Source: Gadus chalcogrammus (lineage: Eukaryota; Chordata; Actinopteri; Gadiformes; Gadidae). From it: a DNA stretch of 64,000 nucleotides. Positions 22,814 through 64,000 of the stretch are shown here, in pieces. Position numbers and translations under genes: made by a program. The notes below the pieces were generated by a model. The model saw nothing but the letters and a program-made list of their open reading frames with translations. It was not told the DNA's origin and did no database searches. The first letter of the stretch is position 1; the number at the start of each line of letters is the position of its first letter. The DNA lies in NCBI RefSeq assembly GCF_026213295.1, contig NC_079419.1, positions 8,737,037 to 8,801,036 of the forward strand. The letters are read 5' to 3'.

Positions 22814-25800
22814 CCATAATAAGATTATGGTAGCCTAGCCTGACATCGACAGACCAATTCGCAATTGCGTAGGGGTCTGGAACCTCTGTTCATTTTTGGA
22901 TTTCCATGGGTTATCATCAATGTACGCAGGCCAAAATCCTTGACATAATTGGATAGTCTGTCATCCAATCAGAGCAATGAAACATGTGACACATCGGCAT
23001 CAGCCATCCTGGTGGTTTAACGTAAATGCCTGAACTGTGCTGCCATAGGGCGCCCCTCTGTACAGTCATGGTATTAAACCCGCCCCATATTGGATAAACG
23101 GTTGTGATTGGCCTGAACCGTTCAATGTCTGCTGGAATTGTATCTGAAACGGAGGGGGGCAAGACTCCTATACAAGAGCAAATAAAACATGAGCTAACAG
23201 ATTCGTCTGGTTGCTAGACTATGATTTTAGGACTCAGGATCTGACATCTGCCCTCTGTTTAAAAACACAACCTCTAGGTGTACAACTTTCCCGTGCAATC
23301 GGCTTTCACTGAGCAAGCCGATCGGTGTCTTCCCAAAGTGCTCCCTGGTCAGCAGCCCATGGTACTGAAGGTAAACGATGCATTGAGTAATGACGACATG
23401 CCTTTCAACATCTATTTTACTCTGATCATTTGGATAGACCACCGTAACCATGGGGTTTAATTTGTTTTCCTCCTTCGCAAATTAGTTTCTAGCTCTGCAG
23501 GACTTGGCTCTGCTCTCTCAGCATTCCCCCTCACGGCGGGCCCAGGTCTTCAGCCTCAGCCAGCCAGGTCTGTCATCCACCCCCCCCCCCCAATCCCCCA
23601 AAACTCAGACAGTAAAATCCTTCTCAACACGGCTTCAACACAAATGCCGGTGATGATGGCTCCTTTCCGTCAGGTGACCTGTCTGTCCGTCTGTCTGTCT
23701 GTCATCAGGTGGTCACCCGCACAACTGGAACGCCCTCAGCAGCGAGTGTCTGTCGCTCCTGGCCGACCTCACCCAGAGGCTGGTGGCCCACCACGAGACC
23801 GTGGCCATCAACGGGCGGGCCAAGCTGCATTCAGCCGGCAGCGACAAGAAGTCGGTGTCCAGTGATAGCTCGGGTACACCACGCTCTATATCGTTTTGCG
23901 CTTTGCGACTATGTGCGGTGTTTCTCCAGACCCCGGCGGCGTTATGGACGATGCATCTCTAAATCGTCATACACTGCTCATGCCAATCGGAGATTGTGCT
24001 GTCCAATGGGGGACGCCATAAACACAAAATCAGTGGAAGAAAACCGCGGGCCGTCATTTCCTGAAGTGTGAATTATTCCATCAACTCCCAATGTGTGTCT
24101 TCCACCAGGCCTCTCGGCCACCCAGGACATCAGCACCCCCAGGTCGGCCTTCCTGCGCTCCGCCGGGACCGCCGCCCCCATGAGCCCCAACACCGGCCCC
24201 TTCACCTCAGACCTGGACAGCCCCTTCTCCTCCCGGGCCCTCCGCCGCCTGGCCCCCCACCTGGTGCCCAGCTCCCCCTGGAGCGAGACGGTGCAGAGCC
24301 CCCACCTGTTGAGGCGGGGCCCCCAACTCTGGTCGGCCTCCACAGGTAAGCCCTGGTGGTGGGGGGGGGGGCTGGTGCTGGTGCTGGTGGTTGCTTTAGT
24401 GACTAGCACAGACTACAATACTAATAATACGTTTATTATTATATAGCGCCTTTCTCATACCCAAGGTTTCTTTTTTTTCTTTTTTTAAAGAGCACACACA
24501 GAACAAGACAGCACAACAACACAAATAAAGATAGAGTATAAATAGGGGGGGGGTCTATGCAGTGGTGGCGGAAGAGCCGAAGTGTCCTTGGAACAGAAAG
24601 GTGTTGTTGAGCTTTAAAGAGAGGGAAGGAGGGACGGTGACACCGTTAGGAAACGCAATGCATTGAATTGGCCAAAGTGAAGCTGGATATGTGAAGACGG
24701 CTCCAGAATCAAGGGAAGGTATTAAAGATGCATCATGGAAGGGAATGCCTCGAGACGAGCACCTATGAGGAGAGAAGGCCCGAGAGTTTGGTTTCAATGG
24801 AGTCTCCTTTTATATTTGTTGTTAGTTTTATTCTCAATTTGTTTTGATAGCCAAGCTGTTTTGGCTTTCTGTTTTTTCCTTGTGAACCACACTCCACACA
24901 GGCGGTGAAGGCAATTTGACTTCAATCCATTACAATTTGGCATCCATTAAGTTGACGTGCCAAAAAAAGCAACCGTAGTCTTGTTAAATTTGAAATGCCA
25001 TCTGCTGTTTATTTAGTTTTTTTTGCGGGGGGTCAGGTTCGGGGGGGGGGGGGGGGGTTGGGGGGGGGGGAGAATCGGCTGTGGACCACCAACATTGCGG
25101 CCATATGCTAAACGACATCACCTTTATGTCTTTTCTCCTCCTGCAGATACTGGGACCAGTGGCAGTCTGTCTCCATCCCCTACCTCAGCGCCCTGCCCGC
25201 ACCCGGCTGAGCCCAAACCCAGCCCCGTGACACAGTTCCTCCACAACCGAAAGGAACAGGTGCTCACCCTCATAGGTTCCCCTATGATACGTATAGATAA
25301 ACAAATAGAAATTCAAACGTCTTTCTCTTTTTTTAAAGAAAAGAGTTACACCCCTTTTCTAATTTCAAAAGAAAGGGAAATTTCAAGCTCATTTCTTTCT
25401 TTCTTCTCCGTCCCAAACTCTCCCGTTCAGGTGAAACACTTCCTGGGGCGGCGTGTGCTGGTCATGTATTTGTTCAACAAGGTAAGGTTGTGGGGCACGC
25501 TGGCGGAGCCAGGGAGCGATTGTGTGTTCCATGCCCGCTAATCTCTCCCACTTACTGACAGCCTGATTTATTTATGGCTCACCTATGACTCCTGCTCAGA
25601 TTTGTATTGGATTTTGCTAGATCACCCAACCGCCTTCCTATCAATTATTCGGGCTTTGATGGCACCAGCTGGTTTTCCATCCTTCTACATGTTACCATTA
25701 GTCCTACTGATTACTTAAAGGGCCCCAATCAAGGAGTCATGTAGCACAACGTGTCCTTCCAGTAATATGAGGAGCTCCATATTTCCATGGGATTGGCAGG

Positions 25801-27408
25801 GAAAGCTTTTGAATAGGTTGGTTTTCAGGCTGAAACCTTATCGATCCAAGACAATATATACATTTCTGTGTTTTTAAATATTTTCCTTCCTATCCGTTAA
25901 AACTAGACCATGGGGTCTATAATTGCTTTGGTGGCATGGTCGTCATTCTTTCTGTAGTGTAGATTTGGTTCTATTTCAACCATTTTCTGTCCTTCTAACC
26001 ACATAGTGTGCTGATGAATAAAGTAACTAAACAAGCACTGTGTGATATCTGCAGCCTGTTGATTCTTCCACTGGTTTGTTCAAATGCTGCTGCAAGATTT
26101 GGCATCGTTGGTCTCCTTACTGCTTGTGTTTGGAGTCCTGGTAAATAAACTTGGAAACTAGATTATAGTACGGCTATTTAGCAACAAAGTTCTAAAAGGA
26201 TGATGTGTGTAGCCTCATGCAACCAACGTTTTTAATGTCCAGTTCAATGAAGTACCGTTTGCCTACAGCTCCCAGAAGCCTCTAGTCAGGCCCTCTTTGC
26301 AGACAGCCAGTCACACATCTGGGCCCTGGAAGGTGAGATGGTTCTGGCTTATTATGATGACAGACTTGGTTTATTTTCAAATGTTGCTGTACATTCGTAT
26401 TGCTGTTTGTATTAAAACATATATACATCTCCTTTGGCCTCTCCACTAGGGCTGTCTCACCTTGTGGCAGCCTCCTTCACTGAAGACAAGTTTGGCGTGG
26501 TCCAGACTACGTTACCCAGCATTCTCGGTAGCATGCTAGTCCTACAAGAGGTAAACTGCTATGGCTTATTCACAATGCAAACACGACTCTCTAAAGAGTC
26601 CAAAGTATGGGTTAACCCTAATCGTACGATTCAAAGACAACATTGGATTATGAGGCCCCTGAATTGTATGAGAAGATAACAATTAATGTATATAAAGACC
26701 TGGAATATTACTTGCCGCCTCAGTCAAACAAGACTTTTTCATATCAATACTTTCAATATTTATTTTGCGTTGTGTATTTAATGTGTACCGTCTCTCCCTT
26801 CCAACGCCTCCAGGCGGTGGACCGCCACTTCAAGCTGCCCCACGCCTCCAGCAAGCCCCTCCGTTCGGCCTGTAGCATGGGCGACTGCACCTCCAAGACG
26901 CTGCGCTTCGCTCTCAGGGCCACCCTCAAGACCGCCATCTACAGGATAACCACCACCTTCGGGCATCACTTGAAGTAAGGCTGCTGGTTAAGCAACCTAG
27001 GGCTGGGCGATTAATCCAATTTTGATGGTGATTTCGTTTTAGTAACAGCTGGATACATATCTGTACTTTATTTTAGATTTGAACATTTTCTTTTTGGGCA
27101 TTTTGTGTATTTTGGTAGGGCAAAATCTCAAAGTTCTCAGTTACAATTTGTTCTTTGAGAGAGACATGCTGAATAAATACACCATGTTTTAACTCAAAAA
27201 TAATCGTTTGAATAATCGTGATTTCAATATTTACCAAAATAATTGACCATGATTTTTTCCATAATCGAGCAGCCCTAATGCAACCCCTTATTTAAAGAAA
27301 TGCAAGGAATTATTTTTCACATTTTCTATTTCCTGTTCATCCAGTGCCATCAAGATGTCCGCCGAACACCGGAAAAGATTGCAGCAGTTCCTGGAGTACA
27401 AGGAGTGA
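20300..27408 (+). CDS. ndc1: Nucleoporin NDC1 (TMEM48), transmembrane nuclear pore protein
   Basis: Eighteen exons: 20300-20338, 20581-20701, 20799-20900, 21056-21230, 21335-21461, 21574-21682, 21891-21942, 22111-22243, 23278-23370, 23486-23567, 23709-23873, 24109-24345, 25147-25259, 25431-25481, 26269-26332, 26450-26550, 26814-26974 and 27345-27408; 1,989 bp, 662 aa. Six hydrophobic segments fill the N-terminal 286 residues (for example '[18 protein letters not shown]', '[11 protein letters not shown]', '[18 protein letters not shown]'). The cytosolic/pore-facing half has '[17 protein letters not shown]', '[11 protein letters not shown]', '[11 protein letters not shown]', '[19 protein letters not shown]' and the end '[10 protein letters not shown]', all matching human NDC1. 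The protein anchors pore complexes with POM121 and ALADIN. The first exon ([13 protein letters not shown]) is the weakest part: it uses a GC donor (AAG|GCAAGT) and has no clear homology to human. The rest is secure. Confidence 0.93.
22782..22807 (+). repeat. (TA)n microsatellite
   Basis: A run of TA dinucleotides in ndc1 intron 8. Confidence 0.9.
22828..23224. mobile_element. Probable non-autonomous DNA transposon relic in ndc1 intron 8
   Basis: The left end (TAGCCTAGCC..CAGACCAATTC) and the right end read on the other strand (TAGTCTAGCAACCAGACGAATC) form an imperfect inverted repeat around about 390 bp of non-coding sequence. No clear target duplication was found, so the class is open. Confidence 0.35.
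24415..24800. repeat. Dispersed repeat, 'TATATAGCGCC' type, ndc1 intron 12
   Basis: It starts 'TTATTATATAGCGCCTTTCTC..ACCCAAGG' and continues through sequence of the same kind as the longer copy at 43935-44470. It is diverged and of uncertain class. Confidence 0.4.
25040..25070 (+). repeat. Poly-G tract
   Basis: Two long G runs separated by TT in ndc1 intron 12, about 75 bp before exon 13. G-quadruplex forming potential is evident from composition; exact lengths in such runs are often sequencing-limited. Confidence 0.85.
26998..27277. mobile_element. hAT-type MITE in the last ndc1 intron
   Basis: The left end is TAGGGCTGGGCGATTAAT (26998-27015); the right end, ATAATCGAGCAGCCCTA (27261-27277), is its reverse complement with few mismatches. 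The flanking 8-mers are AAGCAACC (26990-26997) and ATGCAACC (27278-27285), a 7/8 match as expected for an old 8-bp hAT target duplication. The element is 280 bp, non-coding, and makes up three quarters of the 370-bp intron. Confidence 0.75.
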
Positions 27409-27889
27409 GACCCGGACGCGCACGGTGGCTTTTGGATTAAGACTACAAATGAGACTGACTTGGCTCTGTGTGTGTGCAGACACCCGTGTGGCTTGAGCTT
27501 TGTGACCCTACAACAGTACCTCTTTTTGATATTTCTGACTGCGCCTCGTCATTTCAATCCTATCCGCTGTGGGTCGCCTCGTGTCTTAACATGCAATGGG
27601 GAGAATGGAACCTCCTAGTGGACAGCAACGGTACTGCAATGACACACTTCGAAGATCATCCTGAAAGGGCTTTATTTATACAACACCTGTGAACCAGCCT
27701 TGGTGTTTTTTGGTTTTTCTGGCTTGGATTGGAGTTGCCACACTATCAACAATGAGAAGGTGTTCGCTTTGCCTTTGACTCTGGAGGATTCGTCCTCAGT
27801 TGAATCATGTACAATTTGTGCTTTCATTTCCTTCTCCACACATTCATCCTCTTAATTCGTTTGGAACAAAGGCGGGTTTGTTGTCGACA

Positions 27890-27895
27890 AATAAA
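27890..27895 (+). terminator. ndc1 poly-A signal
   Basis: AATAAA about 480 bp downstream of the ndc1 stop. Confidence 0.6.
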
Positions 27896-28575
27896 GTAGA
27901 ATCTTCTTGTTTTAGTTGTTCAAGCAATGTCGAAAGACGCCACTCGTTCTGTGTAATCTTCAGGGTCTCCGTTACAGGACTCATCTTTTCGCTCTCCAAA
28001 TCAAAAGTTAGCCCCTACAGTTTGATAATACTGTTACTTGGCGTTGAGTTTTTATGCCCACAAAGGTAAACACTAGGTAAATAAAATTCTCCAGATGTTT
28101 CCTTATCTCTGCATGGCAATCTGTTAACTTCAAGGATCATATTATACTGTATATTTGTACAAAGCCTACGGCAGTTCAAGATGACGTGTTTGATTAAACA
28201 CTTTTGGCTCAATGACCCAGTTTGTTATCTATTCCTGCCTCTATTGTTAGACTGATCGACCAATGTTTTATACAGGCATTAAATAGCCATTGCAGAGCCA
28301 TGGAAAATGAGAAGTCCAATGAAAACATTTAGATCCAGACCCACTTTTAACATTTACTATTAGTATGACACACGATTTACAATAGCCTCCATAGATCGTT
28401 CTGGTCAGCCAATCTCAATGTAATGTTTGACACGTGTAAAAAGCACCATCAATTCATTAGTTATTTTGATTTCATTACCGTCTTTCGAAAGTAAATCCTC
28501 AAACAGTTGCAATGAAAAAACACTTACATTTCACACAATGAGGAAGCATAAAAAATGCAGACAAGGACCACTGTC
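27896..28575. other. Gap between convergent ndc1 and dcaf8
   Basis: AT-rich, no gene, RNA or repeat recognised. Confidence 0.5.
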
Positions 28576-28581
28576 TTTTTG

Positions 28582-28587
28582 TTTATT
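28582..28587 (-). terminator. Candidate dcaf8 poly-A signal
   Basis: TTTATT on the plus strand is AATAAA on the minus strand, about 1.86 kb past the dcaf8 stop. Other weaker candidates exist, so the 3' UTR length is tentative. Confidence 0.4.
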
Positions 28588-30447
28588 GCACAAATCGTAC
28601 ATTATTTTTTTTTCAAAACCAAACTGGCAGAACGCAAGATTAGGCAGTGATGGGAAGAAACTTGTTCATGGGCCTAAATATGTATACAAGAACAAAACAA
28701 ATACAGCCAGCAGGATCATCTGAATATGACTTTGTTTTATATACCAACAGCTTAAGATCTAAAAAAGATACATTGGTTCCTAAACAACAAAGGGAACCAA
28801 AACTATTTGGAAAGTCAAACTGTGTGCTCCAACTGCACAATACAGACGAACGCGTGCTGTAAAAGGAAAAATAAAAATGTCATGTTCCTCTTTCGATTTT
28901 CAAAATTACTTTGCTCTCATATAGAATATAAATCTCTGCATTAATACCAATCAAATTTTTTTGACATCTTGTGGTTTTTTTTTATATTCAGGAAGTCAAA
29001 CTTTTTTTGTATTCTTTTTTACAGTTTTATCATATATGTATATATGTACATAGAAATTCAACTATACTAGACTTAGTATAGAAAATGACTAAAGCTGGAC
29101 TTAATCGCTCACACAAAAAATGACTTGCAAGCATATGATCCCCCTACATATTATCCTTCTTTCCATTCTCTCTAAGCTGGCTTCATCACATCACAAACTG
29201 CCTTAGTTGAACCGGAGAGATTTGTTACTTAAGTGCAAACAATATATCTTTTTCCCTTGGCTCATAGGCAGTGACCTAACTACAAGCCACGTCTGTCCGC
29301 CCCACTGAAGGATCGCATCCAGGGCCAAGTGCGGGGACGATGAGTGAGAGGGAAGAAGTAGGTAGAGAGCACTGCTGGAAGCAGATATCAATTCATCCTA
29401 AAGACAAATACGCTAAGTGCTAACCCCTCCACTCACAAAGACAGAAAAGAAGCAGACAGTAGAAATCTGTGCTTCGAGCTGAAAAATATACGACTAATCC
29501 TTTACGGAATGAAATCCTGGAGCTAAGGGGTAGTGTGAGCACAGGCGTTACGATCGCTGGCATGTTGTTGCTCCCTCCAAGCCCCCCCCCCCCCCCACGT
29601 CCGAGTGCCCAAGTGCACTGTTTGTTTTGTCTGCGTTTCAATCTTCGACATCCCTGATTTCAAAATACACTCGATGGGGGGGGGGGGGGGGGGGGGGGGG
29701 GCTACAAAACGTGAGAGAGAGCGAGAGAGAGAGCGAGAGTGAGCGAGCCACAGTACAGCAACAGTGCCGTTAATTGTTTGTGTGTTATTCAGGTAGGGGT
29801 CGGGGGTGGGAGGGACATTCTGCGCCTATGCAAAAAGACAAAATTGTAAAGCAAATGGAGCTACATCAGCCGAGAAATTAGAAGATGCGCCACATTATTG
29901 GTACGCGTTCCAAACGACGAGTCCAAGGCCTTCCTTTCTGCCCAAGCCTAATACTGTACATAACCCTCCTCATCAAGGGGTAGCTGGGGGTTACCCGGAC
30001 TTAAAGACGGGGGGTGCTGGTGATGTCGCAGCCTACCGAAAAGGTGCCTAAATGGAGGCGTTGGTCTGTTCATACATGCACAGTATATCGTTGTTGGTAT
30101 TTGGCAGGAGTATAAGAAATATGTATGGACATACAACAGGACCTCCCGAATGATTTCGTTATAGGGGGTCGAATAGGATTTTTGACAAAAAAACAAAACA
30201 GACAGGATTTGTTAATTGCATATGCCATCTAGAAGTCGCCTGTTTTGTACACCTCTAGCAGGAAAACTAACTCTTTGTGTGTGTGTGTGTGTGTGTGTGC
30301 ATAAAGCGTTTGGTAAATTGTTGTGTGTGCCAGTGTGTCGCTAGTGCTTGCCCGTAAGCATTGATTTTCTAAGGGCAACAAAGTATGAGCGTGTGTGTGT
30401 GTGTGTGTGCGTGCGTGTGTGCGCTTTCATTACTACGCGCTTGTGGC
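28588..30447 (-). other. Likely 3' UTR of dcaf8
   Basis: No coding signal on either strand. It contains a 26-base G run (29676-29701 on the plus strand), (GA)-rich sequence just after it, and (TG)n tracts near 30277-30298 and 30391-30420. Confidence 0.45.
29676..29701 (+). repeat. Poly-G run
   Basis: 26 consecutive G on the plus strand (a C run in the dcaf8 transcript orientation). Confidence 0.9.
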
Positions 30448-36716
<6,269 letters not shown>

Positions 36717-38834
36717 GTCGTCCCGTTTGGCCTCCCGCTATCCACAGGACAGCCTTTAATGACACATAAAACATCGCCATAGCTACTGATAAGGACCAAT
36801 TTGAACTCGACAGGTGCTACAGAAACAACTAATGCACTCGCATGATGAGTGGACATTATTGGATGAACGCTGATGAATCATGGTCTGGTAAACAGCGTGA
36901 AAGCACTGCAGCAGGTAGCGCGTAGGACGCCAGCTATTTAACTGGCCCATAACAAACACAGATATTTCAGCCAACGCCACACAGTAGAAACCGAAACAAG
37001 AAAATCCCTTCGGTCGACAGCTATGCCACACAGGCCATGTTGATGCCTTCTTTCACATTATGTTGTACATTATATTATCCGCAAAAACAGATCCGCTTCG
37101 ATTAATCAAGCTCACATTACACACGCACACGTTTTTCCAATGTATATTAAGATGTATCGACACTTGAATATCACCGTCCGGACTGGTGCCTAGCGAAGTG
37201 GGAACTATTTTTAAAACGAGCACTGAGCTTGGTAACGTTAGTCGAGGCTAGCGTGGCTAACGTTGACGTTACCTCGAAGGCCCCACGAAGCGTACACTTG
37301 TCAGGCTCGTCCTAAATCGGATCTGCTGCCGTCGGTCCTCGCTGGTTTTAACCTGGCAGTCGAGCTATGTGTGATAAAATGACGATCTCAAAGGAAAGGC
37401 ACACCACATGGATGTGCACGTGAGTGAGGGCTGAGGAGTAAGGTACCTGCGCTGGCACAAGGTTGACCGCTCTGTTTATGTTTTGACTGCAGTTTCTATT
37501 CTGTTTCCGGCGTGCGTGTTTGTTTTCTGTCGCGACCGGATGTCTCCGCAGCTCTTTAAAGTTGGATCAATCAACAATATTTAGTTTATTATGAACATAG
37601 AGTTAATCATGTTTGGCCTCTACTTCTGCTATTATTTCGATTTTATTATTTGAATATATGTATCTTATTTCCGGTGTTATACACGCTTTATTTAGGCTAT
37701 TTTACAATCTAATCACAAGCGCACCTACAATAGACTGTTCTACTATGCATTGTTTTTAGATTCTGAAAGGCCAGTAGGCATCTCATATAAAAAAGTCGAA
37801 ATAAAATAAAAACTGTAGAAAGCATAATTATTAATTTGTTAAAACGGACCGTTTTAACTGATGGTTTGACTGGTATATCATTGGTTGATTCTTGGAATGA
37901 GTTATATTTATATGTAAATTATTATATTTTATTCATATGTCAATGTAGCCGAATACACCAATATCGGTGTCATATGTTTTTGCTTAGTGGAAATGGCAAC
38001 TCACAACAAGCTCACAAGCGTTCACTACAATATGGCTATTTGTGCTATTATTTAGGTCAAACCGTATTGAGCGTAGGCCTACGTGTTATTCAGCACTTTA
38101 TGTTGGCCCAGGTTTATGACGATAATCGGTTTCAAGGGAAACATCTGGGCTCTCTCACCATGGGTTACTTAGGAATCCCATTGTTCCCTTGCTCTTTTTT
38201 TGTCATAGCATACACTTATTTAATGACAGGGTCTCATAGATACCCCGCTGTTTCTATGCTTAACCAACCCCTTGATTCTCTCGTAAATCGAATGTATTAT
38301 GCCTATGATATTCTAATGAAACTCAGAACCTTTGGCTTTTACTGTTCATTTCAAAAGTGGCTGAAAGTAATAACCCCGTATTCATTTGTGATGATACATT
38401 AAACAGAACACAATAATTCAGGGCAGACATATATACATGGGTCCTCCCTCAACACTTTCGATGGGTTGTTGAATCCATGCCCTGTCTGTTCCCCACTGTC
38501 TGGTCCGAATTAACTCACATGGAAACGTTAGTGAAAGAGAGGAAGAGGAAGTTGTTGTGAGAGGAGGTTCCAATCCCACACAGAGCTGCAGCCAACCCAG
38601 TGAAGAGCGGCGATCAGCTCGAACAGCAGCTCGTCATCAACCGGTTCACACGCGCTCGGCGATGCCCAAGCGCCCGAAACGACTTGCCCGCGCGCCTTAC
38701 GGGAACCTTATGTTGAAGACGTATACAATGAAGAAGCTCTAAATGTGACTAACAGATTTAAAGTAGAGACGCCGTACTTGTTTTTTCTTTTGAAGTTGGC
38801 TAGACTATGGTTGTTTAGCTTGTGTTCGCACAAC
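36717..38834. promoter_or_regulatory. Head-to-head intergenic region of dcaf8 and vav3
   Basis: The dcaf8 side has a possible non-coding first exon: on the minus strand a donor GCGCAG|GTACCT lies at about 37446, and an acceptor GTGGATAG lies about 20 bases upstream of the ATG. CpG-containing sequence spans about 37200-37540. The vav3 side is CpG-rich at about 38590-38700 and likely holds its 5' UTR. The middle (about 37560-38450) is AT-rich. A stop-free stretch at 37836-38402 has no recognisable family. Confidence 0.5.
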
Positions 38835-63513
<24,679 letters not shown>

Positions 63514-63637
63514 GTAAGACCCAGTCCAGACGCTCTCTCTGTCTCCCAGCCCCCCCCCGGCTCACAGAACACAGCCGCTTTCATTAGCATTAGCATTGCC
63601 AAGCCAGATGCTTCCCTGCTTTTTAACATGGAAGGCA

Positions 63638-63806
<169 letters not shown>

Positions 63807-64000
63807 GATTAAACAAAAGTAAAATCAGTTTTTCCCCCCTTGGAGGTTTCCCTTTGAAGGGGGGAATATAAGTAAATAGTTCTGACATGCACTACTCAAG
63901 CACTCTGGTGCTTTCCACCCCTGGCGATACCCTTACGAGTGCAAAACAATGGATGACACAAAAAACACACACATGTACGCTCATCGTGCGCACAAATACA

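Noticed and set aside
37836..38402. 188-codon open stretch between dcaf8 and vav3
   Set aside because: It begins at a TTG, lies in AT-rich sequence, shows no known family, splice or poly-A context and no convincing codon bias. It is kept only as a weak candidate for a lineage-specific frame.

Overview
The window is nuclear DNA from a ray-finned fish. It holds many small phase-consistent exons, AG|GT-type splice sites, poly-A signals, tRNA-type SINEs, small DNA-transposon relics and a very heavy load of simple repeats, above all (CA/TG)n. Every assigned gene is a vertebrate family that I recognise from its conserved protein blocks. The density of long CA arrays is reminiscent of gadiform (cod-like) fishes, but that is only an inference.

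Layout. Positions 970-3424 (+) carry the 3' half of cdcp2, whose first CUB domain lies off the left edge. tceanc2 follows at 5208-3787 (-), tmem59 at 5613-10344 (+), lrrc42 at 13822-11874 (-) and yipf1 at 14741-17329 (+). An unrecognised intronless-CDS coiled-coil gene lies at 19071-19823 (+), and ndc1 at 20300-27408 (+). This order and orientation match the human 1p32.3 block read backwards, but without LDLRAD1, HSPB11 and DIO1. After ndc1 the window continues into dcaf8 at 36716-30448 (-) and the 5' part of vav3 at 38835-63513 (+), which runs off the right edge. In human these two genes lie elsewhere on chromosome 1. Exon structures were built by hand from splice signals and phase; each complete gene closes in frame (tceanc2 207 aa, tmem59 329, lrrc42 411, yipf1 300, ndc1 662, dcaf8 617).

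The genes are ordinary cellular functions rather than one system: Golgi/endosome membrane proteins (tmem59, yipf1), a nuclear-pore membrane nucleoporin (ndc1), a CUL4-DDB1 substrate receptor (dcaf8), a Rho-family exchange factor (vav3), a TFIIS-like protein (tceanc2), a leucine-rich-repeat protein (lrrc42) and a CUB-domain membrane protein (cdcp2). tceanc2/tmem59, lrrc42/yipf1 and dcaf8/vav3 are head-to-head pairs.

The most unusual signal is not a gene. Tandem repeats sit directly on splice sites: (TG)n serves as the acceptor tract of vav3 exon 12, (CA)n starts at intron base +5 in vav3, (TC)n starts at +5 in yipf1, a (CACT)n tract forms a dcaf8 acceptor, and a G-rich minisatellite follows a dcaf8 donor. 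A second signal is a short TTAA-flanked non-autonomous transposon family with at least five copies in introns of three genes, two of them abutting with different ends.
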